A stretch of 64,000 nt of DNA, from the NCBI GenBank assembly GCA_947579605.1, contig OX388310.1:3596001-3660000 (forward strand), read 5' to 3'. Positions 57,785-64,000 of the stretch are shown in pieces. Both the position numbers and the translations under genes were made by a program. Each line of letters opens with the position of its first letter. The first letter of the stretch is position 1. The stretch comes from Athripsodes cinereus. Its lineage: Eukaryota > Arthropoda > Insecta > Trichoptera > Leptoceridae. A model generated the notes under the pieces. It saw nothing but the letters and a program-made list of their open reading frames with translations, was not told where the DNA came from and searched no databases.

Positions 57785-57895
57785 TATCACAATCTAGCGA
57801 CAAACTCAGTCTCTGTGCATAGAATTGTATAACTAATAATTTTATGATACTTTGTAATGTACAGCAAAGAATAAAAATAAAATATGAAATTTATT
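57785..57895 (+). repeat. LINE 3' UTR with conserved hairpin
   Basis: TAGCGACAAACTCAGTCTCT, TTTTATGATACTTTGTAATG and TACAGCAAAGAATAAAAATA, the plus-strand form of the 12815-type repeat. Confidence 0.5.
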
Positions 57896-58734
57896 TGTTA
57901 AATCAATATTTTCTTTATACTTTTACAAAATTTAAAAAATAATATCATGACCTGCTCATTGCCACTTTGATTTTTTGATACAGGCTATCACATCAACAAC
58001 TTTTGTTCGGCGTCGTGAAATTAGAAATTAAATTTTATTGCTTTTAATAATAATATACAGTGACATAATTTCGACATACTAGCTGAACTTGGTATATATT
58101 GCTATCATCATCATCGCCTTCAACCCTCCTCTCGGGAGCACAGGGAAAAAACCAGCATCTCCATTCAGAGTGACTTTGCGTCAATTGCGTCACCTCTTCC
58201 CGCGACATACCCAGCGCTCTGATGTTGTTGTTTTAGAAACGGTGTATTGTGAGGAGAGACGATAGTCCTGGCTGGGTCATGTTCTGAGAATTATGTACCC
58301 AATGATATTTGGCCGAAAAGAGCACTGTTCTTCCGCAAAGGTTCCGACGGCCCGAGCGTCCTTTCACAATAGGACGTCCTATATTACTATAACACTATAT
58401 TATTCAAAAAAATAACATTTAAACCATTCGCGTTTCTTTCTATGAATATTTTTTTTACCTTTTTAAACTCAATGCATATATTTTTTAAATTTAAAATTTG
58501 AAGGAGCTTGAGATGTCTCGGTAAGTAGTACTTAGTTCACGTCACACTCAAAGAGTAGTAGTATCTACATAGTTAGGTTTCCGCTTTCGGCCAACTGGGA
58601 AAATCTCTTTACATTAATACCTACTTAGGCAAATTACTGCGGCACCAGATCACAAAGTTCAACTTTTTATCAAAACTTCCATCCGGCGCATATTTGAGAG
58701 GTTGTAACATTTTTGCTACTAACATTCCACTCTT

Positions 58735-58930
58735 CCGTGATGGAGGTAAAGCCTACAAAACCACCCTATACCCCGTAATGCCCTCCCCTTTTCCGTCACC
58801 CTACACCCTCGCGTCGCAGCTTCCAACAGTCTTCAGTTGGTTGGCGACTCGGACGTAACGCTCGGAGTTTGGTTTCGCGACTTCGCTCAATTCGGAATTT
58901 ATTAACAAAAGTTCAAAAACAAATTTGACA
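58735..58930 (+). promoter_or_regulatory. candidate promoter / transcription start region
   Basis: A sharply less AT-rich island in an AT-rich background. It contains an initiator-like TCTTCAGTTGG near 58832 and CGACTCGGACGTAACGCTCG just after it. No repeat similarity was found. It may be an alternative promoter for the gene starting at 53040 or the start of another gene. No coding exon is attached in this window. Confidence 0.35.
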
Positions 58931-59459
58931 TCATAAAAATATTATTTCGTTTCGTGAATATTAGTTTCGCGAATATTATTTGACAGTATGATATAGAATT
59001 TGTTTACCTTAATACATAAATAATTAATCTGAACACTTTGATTTTCGACTCGGCATTGTGTTATGTTTAATTAACAATTATATTATTATACAATTTATGG
59101 AATAAGGTATTATTCTCATAAAATATATACACGGTTTAACACGACACGGCTTCGTTCTACAACCATCAACAGGTTTATCCTAAAGCACTACTCATGACTT
59201 TTCATTTGAAAGTCACACTTTTCTCATCCCCTTTTCTTTTAAAGAACATAGGGAAGCTTTTGTTTTCATCGTTTTTTCTTCATCTGAAAATGAGAATTAA
59301 TATGTTAATTATCATTCTGTTATTAATATGTTAATTACGCTTACTTTTTCACTGTGTCATCTGTTATAAAATATTTATTTTTGTTTAATTAGTTGCAATA
59401 TGCTGTGTTAAATGTGTATGAAATTAGTAAAACACATCATAATGTTGAATTTTACTTGT

Positions 59460-59540
59460 GAAGTCCTTGGAATATAAATAGGTCTCCCATTTTTCTCTGC
59501 AAGTTTTCGAGCGTTGTGTAAAAGGCAGGATTTTATTTTA
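59460..59540 (+). repeat. fragment of the GGTAGCCAGCAGACC repeat, 5' part
   Basis: GGTCTCCCATTTTTCTCTGC and GTTTTCGAGCGTTGTGTAAA correspond to the inverse of the family's GGAGACC and CACTCGAAAAC segments. Confidence 0.45.
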
Positions 59541-60435
59541 TTTATTCTTTATGGATCATACAGTTATAACAATTAATTTCAACGATGAGCAAATTAATAA
59601 AGACCCCTTTCTTGCCAACTAATAAACATAAATTTCATGTACTTTATCAAGTAAAAAGATGAAGGAATAATTAAAAATGCTAAAACATACATGAAAATGT
59701 AAAAAATATGAATTTGTAAGACATCACGTATAAGGATATTTAAAAAAATCTAATTAGCATTTATGATGAATTTTCCCACTTTTAATGAATGTTTTAATTT
59801 CTATTTTTAAAGAACGATAGCGTGTTTATTACGCGGAATTAATCAACCGGCTACAGTGGCTGTCCTAGTATTGCCTTAGTGATGGTATAGATAAATAGAT
59901 ATAAAATATAATGTTTTTGCTATGTTAAGTGTTTTGTCGTAAATTTGATGATTATTCTTGAACGAAACCGAGTTTTCGGCTGGAATTTAAATATTCATCT
60001 ACTTACATTTATTTTTTCCAAGGTGTTATATTATTCCATTCACATTTCCATCGTGCTTAGCTACTCGACAAAACAATATACATACATATTATAAATATAC
60101 ATATATTCGTTACATGAAAAAGCTTTTAAGTCACTAAATGTAATGTATAAAAAATCAAATAAATATTATCCAGTCATTAAAAAAGCACTTGTTGCTTAAT
60201 ATTAAATTTCAGTGAAGTTATTTCGAAGCGAAATTTGTAATAAATTTGTATAGGCAGGTGATATTATCAATATTTAAATAGCTTCATGAAAAGAATCTCT
60301 CATAAAATTGGGAATCGAATTTCTTTCCACTTTATATTTACTCAAATTTTTATTCGCCGTATTCACACTACAGCTGCGAATGAACGAACAAATGCTGATA
60401 ATTAATATTCGTTTGAGCTGTTTTTCGTGGTCCCA

Positions 60436-60575
60436 GTTTAAAAAAAAGAAGATATATCTGGGTTTGTTATAAACCCAAATATACACCTTTCAAACTAAGC
60501 TAAAGGCTTGTGCCGTGAAAGGGGAGTTTGCCGGCACCTGGGATCGAACCACGAACCCCTTGCATTTTGCAGTTA
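60436..60575 (-). repeat. tRNA-derived SINE, family S1
   Basis: A-tail complement, AAGATATATCTGGGTTTG, GTGAAAGGGGAGTTTGCCGG and GGGATCGAACCACGAACCCC (box B on the minus strand). Confidence 0.7.
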
Positions 60576-60639
60576 TATTGCATTATAGTTTTTATTTTGT
60601 TATGCAAATTTCTCAAGGATATCCGCATGCGGAATAGAA

Positions 60640-60785
60640 AAATCCACGTGCTCTACACAAGTATAGCTGAGAAATTGCATGATTGTGAAGGAACCGAGTG
60701 AAGTGTGATTTTTTTCCTTTAACAGTCTCATCCTTTCTGCCTATCTCGCAAGAGACGCACCGTGAGGAAATAGATAGAGAGATAA
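60640..60785 (+). mobile_element. RTE-like LINE 3' end, heavily degraded
   Basis: GAGAAATTGCATGATTGTGA, CTCATCCTTTCTGCCTATCT and CACCGTGAGGAAATAGATAG retain the family order, with a GATAGA tail. Confidence 0.5.
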
Positions 60786-61149
60786 GATATTATGTTTTAA
60801 ATTTGTAAGTAATTTTCTGCAGTAGTGCCAAATCTTTTACCTAAAAGAAATATAGTGTAATATTATGTATGTAGAAATCTTGAAAGTAGGCGATAAATCT
60901 TAGTTATGTCCACGTCTAAAATGAAAGATTTAAATATCTCGTCATATCAAATGTCAGGTTAGATAAGTCTTTCAAAAACAAATCTTAAGTCATGGTTTTC
61001 AGCGAATAGAATTTATTACTTAAGTTATTTTTTTATACCTGATGTTTTTGAAACAAATGTTTTCTCATTTTTATGATAGGTATAATTTTTCGTTTACAAT
61101 ACACCATACGTATGGAAACAATAGACACTTATACATCTTTTAGACTTCA

Positions 61150-61930
61150 CTTCTTTAGTTTTCAATTTCTCTGTTTTCGGCGTGTTGCATCCACTTTTTT
61201 CTTGCGACTTTACTTACTGCTAGCCCTTTTCTCTCCACTGCTGGATATAGGCGTCTTAAAAACTTTTCCGTACTTTCCGATATCTAGCAACACGGTACCT
61301 ACCACTGTTTTCCATCATCTGAACAATAACATCAACCCATCTTTTGTGGAGTCTTCCTTCACTTCTTCTGTCCTCCCACGGTCTCCATTCAAGAATTCTG
61401 CAAGTCCACCTGCCATCCTCTCGCTTTGTCTTGTGACCAGCCCATTGTTATTTTAGCTTGGAGACTTTATTAACAATGTCGACGACTCTTATCTTTTGCC
61501 GGATGCTTTCATTTCTTATTTTGTCTCAAGCTAATGTATTTTAACGTTTGTGTCTCCACGCCACGCTGTATACACCTCAGTTTCCGTTTGTTCCCAAGTT
61601 TTAGCGTCAGTCTCTAGCTCATAATATGTAACCACTGGCAGGACATACGAATTATAAAGCTTTCTCTTAAGACTTATGGGGACTTCATTGTTTTTAAATG
61701 TATACAGTATTTAAGTTTAAAGAATGCAGCCCATCCCAACTCTATTCGTCTAGAAATGTTTGTTTTTCCTTACCGAGCTTAATTTTATGACCTAAGTAAA
61801 CATAATCATCTGCAGCTTCTATTATTTTCCCCTTTATCGTTATGTTGTTGTTTTTTGGGGACTATGTTCATTTCAAGGCCGTGCTATATGATTTGAAATA
61901 TTTCTTTGAGAATTCTTTACCTTCTTTACG
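61150..61930 (-). mobile_element. RTE-like LINE, degraded RT C-terminal region
   Basis: The minus strand reads, in shifting frames, segments such as DEWNSWDGLHS-like and RMAGGLAEFLNGDRGRTEE, then DSTKDGLM. This order (GWAAF, a Y.E.WS-like motif, then GRW..R.LEWRPR) is that of RTE-like LINE proteins. Many stops are present. The 127-codon plus-strand frame over it is an antisense shadow. Confidence 0.5.
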
Positions 61931-62016
61931 TTTTTAGGAAAATAAAAGTATTTATATTTAAAATTTAGTGTAAGAGAGTATCATTCTTTTATTCTTTTGC
62001 GGTATGAATCAGATAT

Positions 62017-62687
62017 TTAACCCAGTTAATCGTTAATTCGTTAACGAAAAAGTTAACATTATTACTCGTTAATTTGTTAATCTATGAAAAAATCTATCGC
62101 GCAATAGTCGAAAGATTAAAAAACGAATATTCTTCAGCGTTTTTTTGAAAAGTCTGTACTTGCGATGGGTACCAACTTCTTGAAGAATCACTGAAGAACC
62201 CCCCTCCCTAGAAAAATACTTGATTTAACAAATATTTGAATATTATTTATTCATTTTTTAATTGGATTTGAGCACATAGCTCAGATGACACAACCAATCA
62301 GACATTTCAATTGGAGAACCATGTTTACACCATGTAATATTGTGCAAAATCTAATCGAAAGAGGTGAAAAAGGCGTCCCAAGGCGTATCAGTTCTAAGCT
62401 GGCTTAAGTGTTTATTTTCTGTAGAAAGTTCACCAACTCCACCATTCTCACTTAAAATCACCTAAGCCAGCCTAGTGCCAATGCGTAAGCGTTATGACAC
62501 CTTTCTTCCAGTTAGATTTCCACAGAAAAATTACATTGCGTAATAAACATGATTCTCCAATTGAGATGTATGACTTAATTTAACGTTTAATTTCTTATTA
62601 ATTTAACGAAAGTTTTAAAAATTACTACATAATATTTTAACGAAAGTTCATCAACTCATCAGTTCGTTAATCTGTAATGCCCGGTTA
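62017..62687. mobile_element. putative TIR element enclosing a foldback MITE
   Basis: TAACCCAGTTAATCGTTAAT at the left and ATTAACGAACTGATGAG-like sequence (inverted) at the right, with further GTTAACG motifs on both sides. The ends are imperfect, so the borders are approximate. Confidence 0.35.
62270..62575. mobile_element. foldback MITE, family F
   Basis: The left arm has CAATTGGAGAACCATG and GTGCAAAATCTAATCG. The right arm has CTTCCAGTTAGATTT and GATTCTCCAATTGAGATG as the inverted match. Homologous to 63440-63800. Confidence 0.6.
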
Positions 62688-62845
62688 TGTAGATATGTAT
62701 AATATAATATCTTGTAAAAATTATGTCATCACGTAGATTATGTATTCTGCAATATCGTGTGTATCTTATATTCCTCAATTTTATCTTCTCTGTTTACACT
62801 ATTCACTCTTGTGTATGTGTATATATATAGTACCTACCTACATAC

Positions 62846-63000
62846 CAGTAGCGTGCCTTTCATACATGCAAAAAAGCACCGCATTCCTACTGAATCTTTG
62901 AATAAAAATTTAAAATCCACAATAACTAAATTGAATTGGCTTATTTTAATATTTATTTATTTATATTATAATGTCTCTCTGTGTTTTATTTATATATATT
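62846..63000. mobile_element. left end of a hAT-like element
   Basis: CAGTAGCGTGCCTTTCATAC followed by ATGCAAAAAAGCACCGCATT matches the inverted right end of the element at 53421-54472. No right end is seen before the LINE at 63010. Confidence 0.5.
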
Positions 63001-63009
63001 TTATATTAA

Positions 63010-63312
63010 TAAAAACTTTGTCCCCTTGACTCGACCACTAGAAGACCTCTGCGCTCTATGGAACTGGCCGTAAATAGACTTACTGAGCCCAATAGAGCCG
63101 GTAAGTCCAATTTCTACGAGAGGGCCTTTGGTGTTGTTGGACCAGTTACGTGGAATCGCCTACCGGTGCTGCTGAGAGATGGTCAGACGGTCACTAGCTT
63201 CAGAGGCAAATTAAAGACTGAACTCTTCACTGGCGCCCTTGAGACGGTCTAGAGACTGTAAAACGGCGTCATAAATAAAATCATCCAAAATCATCATCAT
63301 CATCATCATTAG
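63010..63312 (+). mobile_element. CR1-type LINE 3' end
   Basis: The intact frame to 63252 reads FYERAFGVVGPVTWNRLP, then SFRGKLKTELFTGALETV and a stop, the WNxLP...FRxxLK C-terminus. It is followed by AAACGGCGTCATAAATAAAA and an ATC-repeat tail to about 63310. 5'-truncated. Confidence 0.7.
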
Positions 63313-63439
63313 AGACTCATCCGTGGAATCTTCACTATATATATGAGTGTTTAAGCGTCCAGTGAATGTCAGATGTCAAGTGTCCTGTTAAAGACAACTT
63401 CAATTCAGTGATGGCGTATTTTACCCATTCAAGATATCT

Positions 63440-63800
63440 AACTGTCAGAAATCTCGATTGGAGAACCATGTCTACACAATGCAACATTGAGCAAAATCTA
63501 ATCGGAAGAAGTGAGAAAGGCGTTCCAACGCTTACGAATTGGCTCTAGGCTGGCCTAAGTGATCACTTTCGGTGTCCATGGACAACTTTCACCAATTCCA
63601 CCATTCTCATTGTCACGAGAATGGTGGAATTGGTGAGGTGCATCAACCGAGAGACGCTTTAAACCAGCCTAGAGCCAATTCGTAAGCGTTGGGACGCCAT
63701 TCTCACTTCTTCCGATTAGATTTTGCTCAATGTTGCATTGTGTAGACATGGTTTTCCAATCGAGATTTCTGATTGGTTTTGTCATCTGCACCCAAATCCG
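63440..63800. mobile_element. foldback MITE, family F, well preserved
   Basis: Two long arms (from TCAGAAATCTCGATTGGAGA at 63445 and its complement ending at 63772) carry ACAATGCAACATTGAGCAAA and CCAACGCTTACGAATTGGCT in both orientations. They meet at GAATGGTGGAATTGG near 63600-63625. The high arm identity suggests recent formation. Confidence 0.7.
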
Positions 63801-63848
63801 GTAAAACAATAAAAAATTTATAAATATTCCAAACATATCTAATTGTAA

Positions 63849-64000
63849 AATAATAAAATTAATGTATTACAGAACACTGTTTTACTTCCACTTCACTTTA
63901 TTTAAATGTCAGAACGTTTTCGAACATTAACTGTTCATTATCGATGACAATGTAAGTGAAGTGGAAGTAAAACAGTGTTCTGTAATACATTAATTTTATT
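63849..64000. mobile_element. inverted-repeat element running off the window
   Basis: AATAAAATTAATGTATTACA followed by GAACACTGTTTTACTTCCAC is repeated in exact inverse up to base 64000. The arms are about 50 bp with a 53-base centre. The outer border lies beyond the window. Confidence 0.65.

Larger units (their letters stand above)
53149..64000 (+). other. presumed intron of the 53040 gene, repeat-rich
   Basis: No second exon could be identified. Between the listed elements, the stretches 54480-57590 and 58930-60430 show no gene. A repeat at 54840-55010 is shared with 43740-43850. Confidence 0.35.

Noticed and set aside
61073..61456. 127-codon plus-strand frame, long for this window
   Set aside because: It lies antisense to a degraded RTE-like LINE; its Ser/Phe/Pro-rich composition is a shadow of that coding strand.

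Overview
This window looks like AT-rich nuclear DNA from an insect, most likely a moth or butterfly. The reasons are spliced genes with GT-AG introns, very long non-coding stretches, and a dense mix of 5'-truncated non-LTR retrotransposons, tRNA-derived SINEs and small cut-and-paste transposons with target-site duplications. The species cannot be named from the sequence alone. There are no bacterial-style operons, and no convincing tRNA, rRNA or CRISPR.

From 1 to about 33200 there is no convincing host gene. This part is repeat-rich intergenic DNA. It holds many copies of two related RTE-like LINE 3' ends (family 1 ending ...SAYPTWDTA, family 2 ending ...SAYPAREAA, each followed by a short microsatellite tail), other LINE 3' ends, SINEs, and several TIR elements with clear target duplications. 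Two items stand out. One is a minimal hammerhead-ribozyme motif near 23.75 kb, of the type found in Penelope-like elements. The other is a nested stack at 26.4-28.4 kb, where a pogo/Tigger-like element sits inside the target duplication of a hAT-like element, which itself sits on the edge of a palindromic MITE.

From about 33.2 to 43.7 kb lies the main gene, on the + strand. Six coding exons can be joined with every splice phase agreeing. They give a 519-residue C2H2 zinc-finger protein with a C2HC-like finger, four N-terminal fingers, a long low-complexity linker and a C-terminal finger pair of the Ikaros/Hunchback dimerisation type. A less AT-rich stretch at 33.2-33.6 kb is a candidate promoter and 5' non-coding exon. 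The 6.8 kb after the stop codon is AT-rich and gene-free, and may hold a long 3' UTR.

From about 52.9 kb a second + strand gene appears to start. A short first coding exon (53040-53148) ends at a strong GTAAGT donor, and its other exons are not visible here. A less AT-rich, initiator-like stretch near 58.8 kb may be another promoter. The last 2 kb is packed with foldback MITEs, one of which runs off the window end.
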